The translations under genes and the position numbers were made by a program. 16,464 bases of DNA from Bacteroidaceae bacterium (GTDB lineage Bacteria; Bacteroidota; Bacteroidia; Bacteroidales; Bacteroidaceae). This document shows positions 1-8,776 of this stretch, in pieces. Below the pieces are notes generated by a model. It did no database searches and had not been told where the DNA came from. It saw nothing but the letters and a program-made list of their open reading frames with translations. Each line of letters opens with the position of its first letter. Positions within the stretch are counted from its first letter, which is position 1. Location of the stretch: NCBI GenBank assembly GCA_900772575.1, contig CAAHEN010000115.1, forward strand, positions 1-16,464, written 5' to 3'.

Positions 1-10
1 CCCCCGCAGT

Positions 11-49
11 GTTTTTCATAGTTTTGGGCGTACGCCATACTATGAAAAC
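11..49. terminator. Imperfect hairpin downstream of ligA
   Basis: An inverted repeat has outer arms GTTTTTCATAG (11-21) and CTATGAAAAC (40-49), pairing over about 10 bp with one extra T. Inside it lies a perfect inner palindrome GGCGTACGCC (27-36). It sits about 105 bp past the ligA stop codon and could end the leftward transcript. There is no strong T-tract on the minus side after the stem, so intrinsic termination is uncertain. It could equally be a dispersed intergenic palindrome. The window edge hides what lies to the left. Confidence 0.35.
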
Positions 50-154
50 GTTGCGTTTCTATTTGGACACTTCAAGATATGGCCAAACCCCAGCCGTTCC
101 ATACCGCTTCATCCGACCAAATGTGTCTGGGGATAATGCTACTGGCAACGCGGA

Positions 155-2164
155 CTATTCCACTTCGCCGATACGCCTCAGGAACTCGTTCTCAGAATAA
201 ATGGGTACGCCAAGTTTATTGGCCTTTTCGAGCTTGGCCGGCCCCATGTTTTCACCCGCCAGAACAAAAGAAGTCTTCTTCGAGATGCTGCTGACGTTCC
301 TGCCGCCATGCTGCTCCACTAGCGTTTTATACTCCTCGCGGGAATGACGAGTGAAGACACCGCTGATGACCACTGACTGGCCCGACAGAATGTCTGAGAT
401 TTGCGCAGCTTGCCGCATCTCGGTCTGCACACCAGCCCTGACCAAACGGCTGACAAAGTCTGCATTGGCGGCGTTGGCAAAATAGGCGATGACACTGCGG
501 GCTATGACGTCACCGACGCCGTCGACCTGGAGCAAATCGCCCAGAGTGGCAGCCCTCACCTTATCGAGACTGCCGAAATGACGGGCTACAGCCTTGGCCA
601 CCACTTTGCCGACAAAGCGGATACCAAGTGCGAAAAGCACACGATCGAACCCCATATTCCGACTGGCAGCGATGCCGTCGATAATCTTACGGGCTGACTT
701 TTCACGACTACGGTCTGCACCGCAGAGATCGGCAACTGTCAGGTCGTAAAGATCAGCCGCATCATGTATGAGGCCACGCTCGAAGTAATCGTCGACTGTT
801 TCTGGCCCGAGCGAATCGATGTCCATCGCATCGCGACTGATGTAGTGCTCTATACGCCCTTTCAGCTGAGGCGGGCAAGCTGAGTCGTTGGGACAATAAG
901 TAGCGGCCTCCCCTTCATAGCGAACAAGAGTGGCCCCGCATTCCGGACAGGTTTTGATGAACACGACCGAAGGCCCCAGTTGTGGGCCGCGCTGCTCTTT
1001 GGCCACACCGACAATCTGGGGAATGATTTCGCCTGCCTTCTCGACATAAACCATATCACCGAGATGAAGGTCAAGTTGGCGGATAATGTCTTCATTGTGG
1101 AGTGAGGCCCGCTTGACCACCGTACCTGCCAGCAAGACCGGTTCCATATTGGCCACTGGCGTGACTGCCCCAGTACGGCCAACTTGGTAGGTGACTTTGT
1201 CCAAGCGCGTACAGGCACGTTCGGCTTGGAACTTATAGGCGATGGCCCAGCGCGGGCTTTTGGCCGTATAGCCCAGCTCAGCCTGCTGCCGCAGGCTGTC
1301 CACCTTGAGAACTATGCCGTCTGTGGCTACAGGCAACTCTTTGCGCGCCACGTCCCAGTGGTCTATATAGTCATATATCTCCTCAAGAGAGTGCACCAGT
1401 TTCATGGCCTTTGAAATTTTGAATCCCCATGAAGCAGCCCACTGCATATTCTCATAATGGCTGTGCTGAGGAATGTCATCTCCCAACAGGTAATACAGAT
1501 AGGCATCGAGACGTCGCTCAGCCACAACGGCTGAGTTCTTGCTCTTGAGCGTCCCAGAGGCCGCATTGCGTGGGTTGGCAAAGAGGGGTTCTTCACGGGC
1601 CTCTCGCTCACGGTTGAGTCGGTCAAAACTCGTCCAAGGCATCAGTATCTCACCACGTATCTCAAAGTTGTCGGGATAATCGACTCCTTCTGGCAGTGTG
1701 AGCGGAATACTGCGTATGGTACGCACATTGTCTGTGACATCATCGCCACGTACACCGTCACCTCGGGTCACAGCTCTTACAAGCCGGCCATGTTCATACG
1801 TCAACGATATGCTGAGCCCGTCAAATTTAAGCTCACAGCACACGGCAAAGGCCTGCCCTTGAAGGCTGTCAGCCACACGCTCGTAGAAGATCCGCACATC
1901 ATCGCGGTTATACGTATTGCCCAATGAGAGCATCGGGTAACGATGGACCACCTGCGTGAACTCTTGGTTCAAGTCACTCCCCACACGCACCGTGGGTGAG
2001 TTGGGGTCTGCCATCTCTGGATGCTTGGCTTCCAATGCCATGAGCTCATGCATCAAGCGGTCAAACTCCTGGTCACTGATGCGCGGCGCATTCTCGACAT
2101 AGTAATGATAGTTGTGCTGATGAAGCTCTCTGCGAAGTGTCAGTATGCGTTCTTTCTCATTCAT
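155..2164 (-). CDS. ligA: NAD-dependent DNA ligase LigA
   Basis: LigA seals nicks in duplex DNA using NAD+, joining Okazaki fragments and finishing repair in the cytoplasm. From the chosen ATG the protein has 669 residues, normal for the family. It shows the N-terminal Ia region, the adenylation motif ELKFDG with the nucleotide-accepting lysine at K113, a GRTGAVTPVA motif around 329-338 that leads into the OB fold, and a four-cysteine zinc finger (C406, C409, C424, C430). Helix-hairpin-helix repeats and a C-terminal BRCT domain (about 595-669, with GVFTRHSREE and HGGRNVSSISKKT) follow. The frame is open for 36 more codons upstream, but that extension is low-complexity and family-atypical, whereas MNEKERILTLRRELHQHNYHYYV matches the usual LigA N-terminus. 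The gene lies 195 bp after the small acidic gene, so it may have its own promoter; I saw no TAnnTTTG element there. The ORF is intact. Confidence 0.97.
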   Translation of the reverse strand: MNEKERILTLRRELHQHNYHYYVENAPRISDQEFDRLMHELMALEAKHPEMADPNSPTVRVGSDLNQEFTQVVHRYPMLSLGNTYNRDDVRIFYERVADSLQGQAFAVCCELKFDGLSISLTYEHGRLVRAVTRGDGVRGDDVTDNVRTIRSIPLTLPEGVDYPDNFEIRGEILMPWTSFDRLNREREAREEPLFANPRNAASGTLKSKNSAVVAERRLDAYLYYLLGDDIPQHSHYENMQWAASWGFKISKAMKLVHSLEEIYDYIDHWDVARKELPVATDGIVLKVDSLRQQAELGYTAKSPRWAIAYKFQAERACTRLDKVTYQVGRTGAVTPVANMEPVLLAGTVVKRASLHNEDIIRQLDLHLGDMVYVEKAGEIIPQIVGVAKEQRGPQLGPSVVFIKTCPECGATLVRYEGEAATYCPNDSACPPQLKGRIEHYISRDAMDIDSLGPETVDDYFERGLIHDAADLYDLTVADLCGADRSREKSARKIIDGIAASRNMGFDRVLFALGIRFVGKVVAKAVARHFGSLDKVRAATLGDLLQVDGVGDVIARSVIAYFANAANADFVSRLVRAGVQTEMRQAAQISDILSGQSVVISGVFTRHSREEYKTLVEQHGGRNVSSISKKTSFVLAGENMGPAKLEKANKLGVPIYSENEFLRRIGEVE

Positions 2165-2287
2165 AGATAAAGCGATAAATGGGTATAGTGCGACCTGCCG
2201 GACTGAAAGGGGCATTGAAATGGAACGTGCCGCAGGAAGCGGATTGACTCCCTGGGCACATTCAATGGTCACGACATGAAGGATCCC

Positions 2288-2332
2288 GGCCCGGAATATG
2301 TTGCAGAACCGGCGTTCTATCCCGTTCCGGCC
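2288..2332. other. Two-level hairpin in the gap before ligA
   Basis: The 195-bp gap between the small acidic gene and ligA holds a nested inverted repeat. The outer arms are GGCCCGGAA (2288-2296) and TTCCGGCC (2325-2332), pairing with one bulged C. The inner hairpin is AGAAC-CGGC-GTTCT (2305-2318). No T-tract follows on either strand, so a classical intrinsic terminator is unlikely. It might mark an RNA processing or 3'-end structure between the two genes. Nothing else recognisable was seen in the gap. Confidence 0.3.
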
Positions 2333-2359
2333 TCATGCCATCCTTACAGAGCACCTCGG

Positions 2360-2689
2360 CTATTCGTCCCAGCCCTCACTGTCCATCCAATGGCCCAAGA
2401 CCAAGGCCAGGTCGTCAACCTTGAGTTGAAGTTCTGGCATGTCTGACTGAAGATTGGCATAGACGGTCTGCGCCATGTCATCTACACTGAGTTCCATGAA
2501 ACCGTCCTCGTCGGTGCTGTCCCAATCAACCTCCTCGGCTAGATAGTCTACAGCACTCTCTATGACAGCTTGGATGAGCTCTGGCGTATAGACGTCGCGC
2601 AATGCCGGATCGAGGTGTTGATAGATGTATTCGACAGTCTTGCGATCCTCTGCCCTGTCGGCAGAGAGTTCGTCGTCAAGTATTGCCAT
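2360..2689 (-). CDS. Small acidic protein of unknown function
   Basis: This encodes 109 residues beginning MAILDDELSADRAED. I do not recognise a characterised family. The protein is strikingly acidic, with about 30 Asp plus Glu against about 5 Lys plus Arg. It appears mostly helical, with no signal peptide, membrane segment or cysteine, so it is probably cytosolic. The chosen ATG lies 4 bp beyond the trxA stop codon, and that tight spacing argues for translation from the trxA message. The frame extends upstream, but that part overlaps trxA and reads as its shadow (Ser/Arg-rich). The neighbours are dnaE and trxA before it and ligA after it. Co-transcription suggests, but does not show, a link to thioredoxin or DNA metabolism. 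A conserved Bacteroidetes hypothetical protein is the most likely identity. Confidence 0.8.
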   Translation of the reverse strand: MAILDDELSADRAEDRKTVEYIYQHLDPALRDVYTPELIQAVIESAVDYLAEEVDWDSTDEDGFMELSVDDMAQTVYANLQSDMPELQLKVDDLALVLGHWMDSEGWDE

Positions 2690-2693
2690 GACC

Positions 2694-3011
2694 TCAAAGG
2701 AGTGTGTCCTCGATGGTCTTGATGTAGCTGTCCTTAGTGCCAGCACCGACCTGACGGCCGACAAGCTCGCCCCCCTTGAGGAAGATGACCGTCGGGATAT
2801 TGCGAACGCCGAATTGGCTGGCCAGATCAGCGTTTTCGTCAACGTCGCACTTGCAGATGTTGACACGACCCTCATAGTCAGTGGCCAGCTCGTCGATGAT
2901 GGGGCTTACCTTCTGGCAGGGACCGCACCACGTGGCGCTGAAATCGATTACGACAGGGAGTCCCTCGTCTACGATACTCTTGAAATTCTGTTCTGTCATT
3001 ACTTTTGCCAT
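2694..3011 (-). CDS. trxA: Thioredoxin
   Basis: This is a cytoplasmic thiol-disulfide oxidoreductase that reduces protein disulfides and receives electrons from thioredoxin reductase. It has 105 residues, the normal single-domain thioredoxin size. The active site WCGPC is at residues 28-32, preceded by the buried Asp in VIDFSATW. The cis-proline loop is NIPT (P73), and the conserved glycine region GGELVGRQVGA follows at about 80-90. There is no signal peptide, which argues against a periplasmic thioredoxin-like protein. MAKVMTEQNF was chosen as the start because the upstream 14 codons are not thioredoxin-like; the second Met (position 2999) is possible. The gene lies 91 bp after dnaE and 4 bp before the small acidic gene, forming a probable two-gene unit with the latter. 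Confidence 0.96.
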   Translation of the reverse strand: MAKVMTEQNFKSIVDEGLPVVIDFSATWCGPCQKVSPIIDELATDYEGRVNICKCDVDENADLASQFGVRNIPTVIFLKGGELVGRQVGAGTKDSYIKTIEDTLL

Positions 3012-3102
3012 GATGATTGAAGTTTGTGAAGACGTGATGACCGTTGCGGACATCGCGTCCCCGGTTATTGAATTGATATTGGCTGCTTGATGGTGAGGCC
3101 AC

Positions 3103-6100
3103 TCAGTTTATTTCATATTCCAAGCCCTGACTGGCTTCCAAGAAGTTAATGAGTTCTTTATGAATGGCTACCTTGTGATTGCGGGATTGGAGTAAGATAT
3201 GATGCTGCTGATCCACATCTATGATATTGAAACGCAGGTCTGCTGTACCTTTATCATTGTGCAATACGCTCACAAGCTCGTTGACCGTACGCTCGTTGAG
3301 CCGGTCTAGGCGTGCTGTGATGGTGATAGACTGCAACTTCGTTTTCTGCACGTCAGAGAGGAACTGAATATTGCCGATGTGAAGTTCGTAGTCCTCTGGG
3401 CGCCACCGCTTGGGCTCCACGCGTCCCGTGATGAAGAGCGAGTTGCCCGGTGTGGTCAGATAACCGCGCCAACGGGCCCAGTCGTCACCGAACAGTGCCA
3501 ACTCCCCACTGCCGGAGAAGTCCTCAATCCTGACGATGCCAAAAGGCTTTCCGTTGCGTGTCTGCCCCTCACGCTGCGGCGTCACGATGCCGCCAAGCAT
3601 GACGTCCCTGCTACCAACACTTTCCAGCGCTGAAAGCTGTACAGCCTTCAAGTTGCATATTTTGTTGAGCACAACGGCATAATTGTCCAGAGGGTGGCCT
3701 GAGATATAGATGCCGATGAGGTCGCGCTCCCGGTTCAGTCGCTCCATGTCGCTCCATTGGGGACATTCGGCATCTGGCTGTGGCTTGGCAATCTCTATCT
3801 CCGCGATGTCACCGAAAAGACTTGCCGTGGCAGTGGCTTTGTCTTGCTGGTAGTTCTGGGCGTAACGCGCCAGCTCATCGAGAAATGTGCCGTTTCCGGT
3901 TGTGCTCTGGGTGACGAATTGCTCGCGCTTGACGTCCTTGAAACTGTCGAAAGCCCCAGCCAGAGCCAGGCTCTCAATGTTTTTCTTATTGCATTGCGAC
4001 AGGTTGATACGCTCCATAAAGTCATAGATGGACTTGAACGGGCCACCACTCTCGCGTTCCTTGAGAATAGATGAAATGGCACCCTCGCCGATGCCTTTGA
4101 TTGCTCCCAGACCAAAGCGGATCTCGCCATGGTTGTTGACGCTGAACTTCAGGCGGCTCTCGTTGATGTCTGGCCCAAGTGTCCTGATACCCAGTTTCTG
4201 GCACTCATCCATCAGTTTGGAGATGGTCTTGATATCGGCCAAACTGCGACTCATGACACCAGCCATGTACTGTGCCGGATAGTTGGCTTTGAGGTAGGCC
4301 GTCTGATAGGCCACCCAAGAGTAGCATGTAGCGTGGCTCTTGTTGAAGGCATAAGAAGCAAAGGCGCGCCAATCGTTCCATATTTTCTCAAGCACCTTCG
4401 GGTCGTGGCCATTGGCCTTGCCACCCTCGATGAACTTAGGATACATGTGGTTCAGCTTCTCTATCAGCTTTTTGCCCATGGCCTTGCGCAAGGCGTCACT
4501 CTCGCCACGGGTGAAGTTGGCGATAACACGGGAGAGCAGCATGACCTGCTCCTGATAGACGGTGATGCCATAAGTGTCTTTGAGATACTTCTCCATGCAG
4601 GGCAGGTCGTAGACGATAGGCTCTTCACCGTGCTTACGTCGAATGAACTGCGGAATATACTGCATGGGGCCTGGCCGGTAGAGGGCGTTCATGGCGATGA
4701 GATCCTCGAAGGTAGAGGGCTGTAGCTCAATAAGGTAACGCTGCATACCGGTAGACTCGAACTGGAAGGTGCCAATTGTGTTACCGTCACAGTAGAGCTG
4801 ATAGGTGGCAGGGTCGTCAATCCGAATCTTGTCGATATCCACTTCGATACCAAGGCTGTCACGGATGTTCTCCACGGCCTCCTTGATGATTGACAACGTC
4901 TTGAGCCCGAGGAAGTCCATCTTGATCAGCCCAGTCTCCTCAATGACACGTCCCTCATACTGCGTACAGGCCACTTTCTCGCCAGTCTCCTTGTCTTCCG
5001 CCGTCGAGATGGGCACCCAGTCAGAAATCTCATCACGGCAGATGATGAAGCCGCAAGCATGAACGCCGGTGTTTCGCACATTGCCTTCCAGCATTTTTGC
5101 ATAACGGATCGTGTCGTGAAGCAAGGGATCCGGCGACGCCTCGGCCTCACGCAACTCTGGAATGCAAGCGATGGCATTGGTCAGATTCATCTTTGGCACT
5201 TTGCCGTCAGGGCCTTCGGGGAGCTTGTCTGGGATAGCCTTGCATAGCCGGTTGCTGATGTCCAGCGGTAATTTCTGCACCCGGGCCACATCTTTGAGGG
5301 CCAGCTTTGTAGCCATCGTGCCATATGTGATGATGTGGGCACAGTTTTCCGGGTGGTACTTCTGCGTCACCCAGTTGAGCACACGTCCACGACCGTCATC
5401 ATCGAAGTCTACGTCGATATCAGGAAGAGAGATGCGGTCGGGGTTGAGAAAACGCTCAAACAGAAGATCATACTTGATAGGGTCAATCTGCGTGATGCCC
5501 AAACAATAGGCTACGGCACTACCGGCCGCCGAGCCACGTCCGGGACCGACAGAGACATCAAGTTGCTCACGGGCAGCCCTAATATAGTCTTGCACAATTA
5601 GGAAGTAGCCAGGGAAACCCATGGTCTTCATGATATGCAGTTCGAACTTGATGCGCTCCTCAACCTCCGCACTGAGCGGATCGCCGTAGCGGCGAGTGGC
5701 ACCCTCATAGGCCAACTTAGCCAGATAGTCCGCTTCGAGCTTGATGCGGTAGAGCTTGTCATATCCGCCGAGTTTGGCTACCTTGGCCTCTGCGTCCTCA
5801 CGCGAGAGCACCTCGTTGCCATTCTCATCACAGGTGAATTCCTTGAACAGGTCTGCCTCAGAATAACGCTGTCGATAGAGCTCCTCGGTGCCGAAGTCCG
5901 CCGGGATGTCAAAGTTTGGCATGATGGGGCCATGGTCTATGGAATAGAATTCCACCTTGTCCAGCACCTCACACGTATTGGCCAATGCCTCTGGCACATC
6001 AGCAAAGATGGCATTCATCTCAGCCCTGGTCTTGAACCACTCCTGCTTGGTGTAGAGCATGCGGGCAGGGTCATTGAGATCCTTGTTTGTGGCCAAGCAG

Positions 6101-6963
6101 ATGAGGCGATCGTGCGCCTCACCGTTTTCCTCGTCGACAAAGTGGCAGTCATTGCTACAAACAATCTTGACGTCAAGTTTCTTGGCCAGTTCGATAAGCA
6201 CGGCATTGACTTTCTGCTGCAAGGGGTAAGTCTCGCGGTTGGCACGAATGGACGGATCCTTGACTTCATGGCGCTGAAGCTCGAGATAGTAGTCGTCACC
6301 GAAAATTCGCTTGAACCACAGGATGGCTTTCTCTGCGGCCTCGACATCGTCGTGCAGGATCTTCTGCGGCACCTCTCCACCCAGACAGGCTGAGCAAACA
6401 ATGAGCCCCTCATGATAGCGTTCCAGATCGCCCGGGTCTGTGCGTGGACGCATATAGAAGCCGTCTACCCACGAGCGGGAAACGAGCTTGACCAGGTTGT
6501 GATAGCCCTTCCGGTTCTTTGCCAAGACGATAAGGTGCCAGCCTGATTGGTCAATCTTGCCCTCACGCAGACGCTTGTCGCCACGCCGTGCCACATACAT
6601 TTCGCAACCGAATATGGGCGTGAAATTGGCGCGCCGCTCAAGTTTACCAGCTTCAGTGCGCAGTTTCTCGGCCAGCTGTTCGGGAGTCATGGCAGCCTCA
6701 GGAGTTCCGGGCTCAGGACGGTAAGTGCCGTCCGCCAGCCCAGACAATTTCGCATTGACATCAGCCAATGCCCCCTTGGCCTTTCCACGCACCTTGCTCA
6801 CGGTGTTGAAGAACTCCTTGATGCCCATCATGTTGCCGTGGTCGGTAACGGCCATTCCACGCATGCCATCGCGCACAGCCTTGTCTACCAAGGCTTGGAC
6901 GGATGCCTGTCCGTCGAGAATGGAATACTGTGTGTGGACGTGCAAATGAACGAAATCCTGCAT
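3103..6963 (-). CDS. dnaE: DNA polymerase III subunit alpha (DnaE)
   Basis: DnaE is the catalytic subunit of the replicative DNA polymerase III holoenzyme. The protein has 1286 residues, somewhat longer than the E. coli enzyme. The N-terminal PHP domain keeps likely metal ligands: HVH (H8, H10), TDHGN (D41, H42), GCEMYVA (E121) and SNDCH (269-273). A Lys/Pro/Ala-rich insert (about 58-112) interrupts the PHP domain. The polymerase core shows GPGRGSAAGS (473-482), the catalytic pair in PDIDVDF (D515, D517) and the third aspartate in KMDFLGLKT (D683). A C-terminal OB fold lies at about 1120-1200 (IVTPQREGQTRNGKPFG). The segment ATASLFGD before it sits where other DnaE proteins carry a beta-clamp-binding motif. 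There is no intein or frameshift. The gene starts 65 bp after the thiC stop, and no TAnnTTTG element lies in that gap. Confidence 0.98.
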   Translation of the reverse strand: MQDFVHLHVHTQYSILDGQASVQALVDKAVRDGMRGMAVTDHGNMMGIKEFFNTVSKVRGKAKGALADVNAKLSGLADGTYRPEPGTPEAAMTPEQLAEKLRTEAGKLERRANFTPIFGCEMYVARRGDKRLREGKIDQSGWHLIVLAKNRKGYHNLVKLVSRSWVDGFYMRPRTDPGDLERYHEGLIVCSACLGGEVPQKILHDDVEAAEKAILWFKRIFGDDYYLELQRHEVKDPSIRANRETYPLQQKVNAVLIELAKKLDVKIVCSNDCHFVDEENGEAHDRLICLATNKDLNDPARMLYTKQEWFKTRAEMNAIFADVPEALANTCEVLDKVEFYSIDHGPIMPNFDIPADFGTEELYRQRYSEADLFKEFTCDENGNEVLSREDAEAKVAKLGGYDKLYRIKLEADYLAKLAYEGATRRYGDPLSAEVEERIKFELHIMKTMGFPGYFLIVQDYIRAAREQLDVSVGPGRGSAAGSAVAYCLGITQIDPIKYDLLFERFLNPDRISLPDIDVDFDDDGRGRVLNWVTQKYHPENCAHIITYGTMATKLALKDVARVQKLPLDISNRLCKAIPDKLPEGPDGKVPKMNLTNAIACIPELREAEASPDPLLHDTIRYAKMLEGNVRNTGVHACGFIICRDEISDWVPISTAEDKETGEKVACTQYEGRVIEETGLIKMDFLGLKTLSIIKEAVENIRDSLGIEVDIDKIRIDDPATYQLYCDGNTIGTFQFESTGMQRYLIELQPSTFEDLIAMNALYRPGPMQYIPQFIRRKHGEEPIVYDLPCMEKYLKDTYGITVYQEQVMLLSRVIANFTRGESDALRKAMGKKLIEKLNHMYPKFIEGGKANGHDPKVLEKIWNDWRAFASYAFNKSHATCYSWVAYQTAYLKANYPAQYMAGVMSRSLADIKTISKLMDECQKLGIRTLGPDINESRLKFSVNNHGEIRFGLGAIKGIGEGAISSILKERESGGPFKSIYDFMERINLSQCNKKNIESLALAGAFDSFKDVKREQFVTQSTTGNGTFLDELARYAQNYQQDKATATASLFGDIAEIEIAKPQPDAECPQWSDMERLNRERDLIGIYISGHPLDNYAVVLNKICNLKAVQLSALESVGSRDVMLGGIVTPQREGQTRNGKPFGIVRIEDFSGSGELALFGDDWARWRGYLTTPGNSLFITGRVEPKRWRPEDYELHIGNIQFLSDVQKTKLQSITITARLDRLNERTVNELVSVLHNDKGTADLRFNIIDVDQQHHILLQSRNHKVAIHKELINFLEASQGLEYEIN

Positions 6964-7028
6964 GCTGCTTGTCGGTATTTAGTCTGGGGTAAGAATGAGG
7001 TACGACGGAAGTGTTCCGCTTCTGGAGG

Positions 7029-8726
7029 TCAGTCCGTACAGTCCTTCAAGCGGTGTGAAATGCGCATAGCGCAGAAGTTGGGGCCGCACATGGTGCAGAA
7101 CTCACCATTCTCGTAATGAGCCTCTTTGAAATATTGCTGAGCGAGTTCCGGATCGAGCGCCAGGTTGAACTGGTCTTTCCACCTGAACTCATAGCGGGCT
7201 TTCGAAAGCGCATTGTCCCTGATCTGCGCACCGGGATGGCCCTTGGCCAGATCGGCGGCATGGGCCGCAATCTTATAGGTGACGACACCAGTACGCACAT
7301 CGTCACGGTTGGGCAGGGCCAAGTGTTCCTTGGGAGTGACATAGCAAAGCATGGCCGTACCGAGCCAGCCGATAATGGAGGCACCGATGGCTGACGTGAT
7401 GTGGTCATAGCCGGGAGCGATGTCGGTGACCAGCGGGCCAAGCGTATAGAAGGGGGCATTGTGGCATTTCTCGATCTGTCGTTCCATGTTCTCCCTGATT
7501 TTGTGCATGGGCACATGGCCAGGCCCTTCGATGAAGGCTTGGACGTCCTTGGCCCAAGCGCGTTCAACGAGTTCTCCCATAGTGTCTAGTTCCGCAAACT
7601 GTGCGGCATCGTTGGCGTCATAGATTGAGCCGGGACGAAGACCGTCACCAAGCGAGATGGCCACGTCATAGTGGGCACAGATGTCACAGATGTCGTCGAA
7701 ATGCTCATAGAGGAAACTCTCACGGTTGTTCTGCAAGCACCACTCGGAGATAATGCTGCCGCCACGGCTGACCATGCCGGTCATTCGGCCTTGTGAGAGA
7801 TGGATATTCTTTCGGCGGATGCCGCAGTGGATGGTGAAGTAGTCGACACCCTGTTCGCACTGCTCGATAAGCGTATCGCGGTAGAGTTCCCAAGAGAGAC
7901 GCTTGGCAACGCCGCGCACTTTCTCCATAGCCTGATACATGGGAACGGTGCCGACTGGCACAGGACAGTTGCGGATAATCCATTCACGCGTCTCGTGGAT
8001 ATTGGCTCCGGTGGAGAGGTCCATTAGTGTGTCGCCACCCCATTTGCAGCTCCAGACAGCCTTTTCCACCTCCTCATCGATGTCTGAGGTAGTGGCAGAG
8101 TTACCTATGTTGGTATTGATCTTGACGAGGAAGTTACGGCCTATGATCATCGGCTCGGCCTCTGGGTGATTGATGTTGGCCGGAATGACGGCGCGTCCGG
8201 CAGCCACCTCCTGACGGACAAACTCTGGAGTGATATGCGTCTGAATGCCCAACTCTGCGCAATTCATGTTTTCACGAATGGCTACATACTCCATTTCGGG
8301 CGTGATGATGCCCTGTTTGGCATAAGCCATCTGCGTGATGCGTTTGCCAGACTGTGCACGGTAGGGCAACGTGGTGTGACCGAAACGCAATGCGTCGAGC
8401 TTCGGGTCAGCCATGCGCTCACGGCAATACTCTGAAGAGTAAGCTGCAAGTTTCTCCACCCCGCCACGTTTCAGAATCCAAGATTCACGAAGACGTGGCA
8501 GACCGGCCTTGAGGTCAATCTCCTGTTTAGGGTCGCTGTAAGGGCCGCTCGTGTCGTAGACATAGACTGGGGCGTTCTGCTCATAGTGTTTCGTGCCATC
8601 CTTGTCCTTGGTCACTGTGGGCATGAGCGTGACACGACGCATGCCCACACGCAGGTCGGGATAGAGCTGGCCGGCCATGTAGACTTTCTCGCTAGCCGGA
8701 TATTTGATTCGCATTGAAGCTTCCAT
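7029..8726 (-). CDS. thiC: Phosphomethylpyrimidine synthase ThiC
   Basis: ThiC is a radical-SAM-type enzyme that rearranges 5-aminoimidazole ribotide into HMP phosphate, the pyrimidine half of thiamine. From the chosen ATG it has 565 residues. The C-terminal cluster motif CTMCGPNFC supplies three cysteines (C544, C547, C552) for the [4Fe-4S] cluster. Other family signatures are VYVYDTSGPYSDP near the N-terminus, VAIRENMNCAELG, NIGNSATTSDIDEEV and the EGPGHVPMHKI active-site loop. Two in-frame starts are plausible: MEASMRIKYP (8726, chosen for its AT-rich upstream context) and MRIKYP (8714). The upstream extension to 8780 overlaps thiE and is unlikely. The gene follows thiE by 50 bp and probably shares its TPP riboswitch-controlled message, so thiamine pyrophosphate would repress it. 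Confidence 0.97.
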   Translation of the reverse strand: MEASMRIKYPASEKVYMAGQLYPDLRVGMRRVTLMPTVTKDKDGTKHYEQNAPVYVYDTSGPYSDPKQEIDLKAGLPRLRESWILKRGGVEKLAAYSSEYCRERMADPKLDALRFGHTTLPYRAQSGKRITQMAYAKQGIITPEMEYVAIRENMNCAELGIQTHITPEFVRQEVAAGRAVIPANINHPEAEPMIIGRNFLVKINTNIGNSATTSDIDEEVEKAVWSCKWGGDTLMDLSTGANIHETREWIIRNCPVPVGTVPMYQAMEKVRGVAKRLSWELYRDTLIEQCEQGVDYFTIHCGIRRKNIHLSQGRMTGMVSRGGSIISEWCLQNNRESFLYEHFDDICDICAHYDVAISLGDGLRPGSIYDANDAAQFAELDTMGELVERAWAKDVQAFIEGPGHVPMHKIRENMERQIEKCHNAPFYTLGPLVTDIAPGYDHITSAIGASIIGWLGTAMLCYVTPKEHLALPNRDDVRTGVVTYKIAAHAADLAKGHPGAQIRDNALSKARYEFRWKDQFNLALDPELAQQYFKEAHYENGEFCTMCGPNFCAMRISHRLKDCTD

Positions 8727-8776
8727 TGATTTAAAACTTAGGGAAGGATTATATGTGTAATGATAGTTATACCGAG

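Noticed and set aside
2165..2272. 36-codon N-terminal extension of LigA
   Set aside because: It is not ligase-like, whereas MNEKERILTLRREL matches the normal N-terminus at 2164.
4129..4725. 198-codon plus-strand open frame opposite dnaE
   Set aside because: It is antisense to the conserved polymerase core and has no recognisable protein features.
5635..6393. 252-codon plus-strand open frame opposite dnaE
   Set aside because: It is fully antisense to a confident, motif-complete dnaE region and matches no family I know. Long antisense frames are expected from this codon usage.
3103..6963. Intein or split-gene signal in dnaE
   Set aside because: The polymerase motifs follow at normal spacing and no intein splice motifs are present. 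The extra length is explained by family-type insertions.
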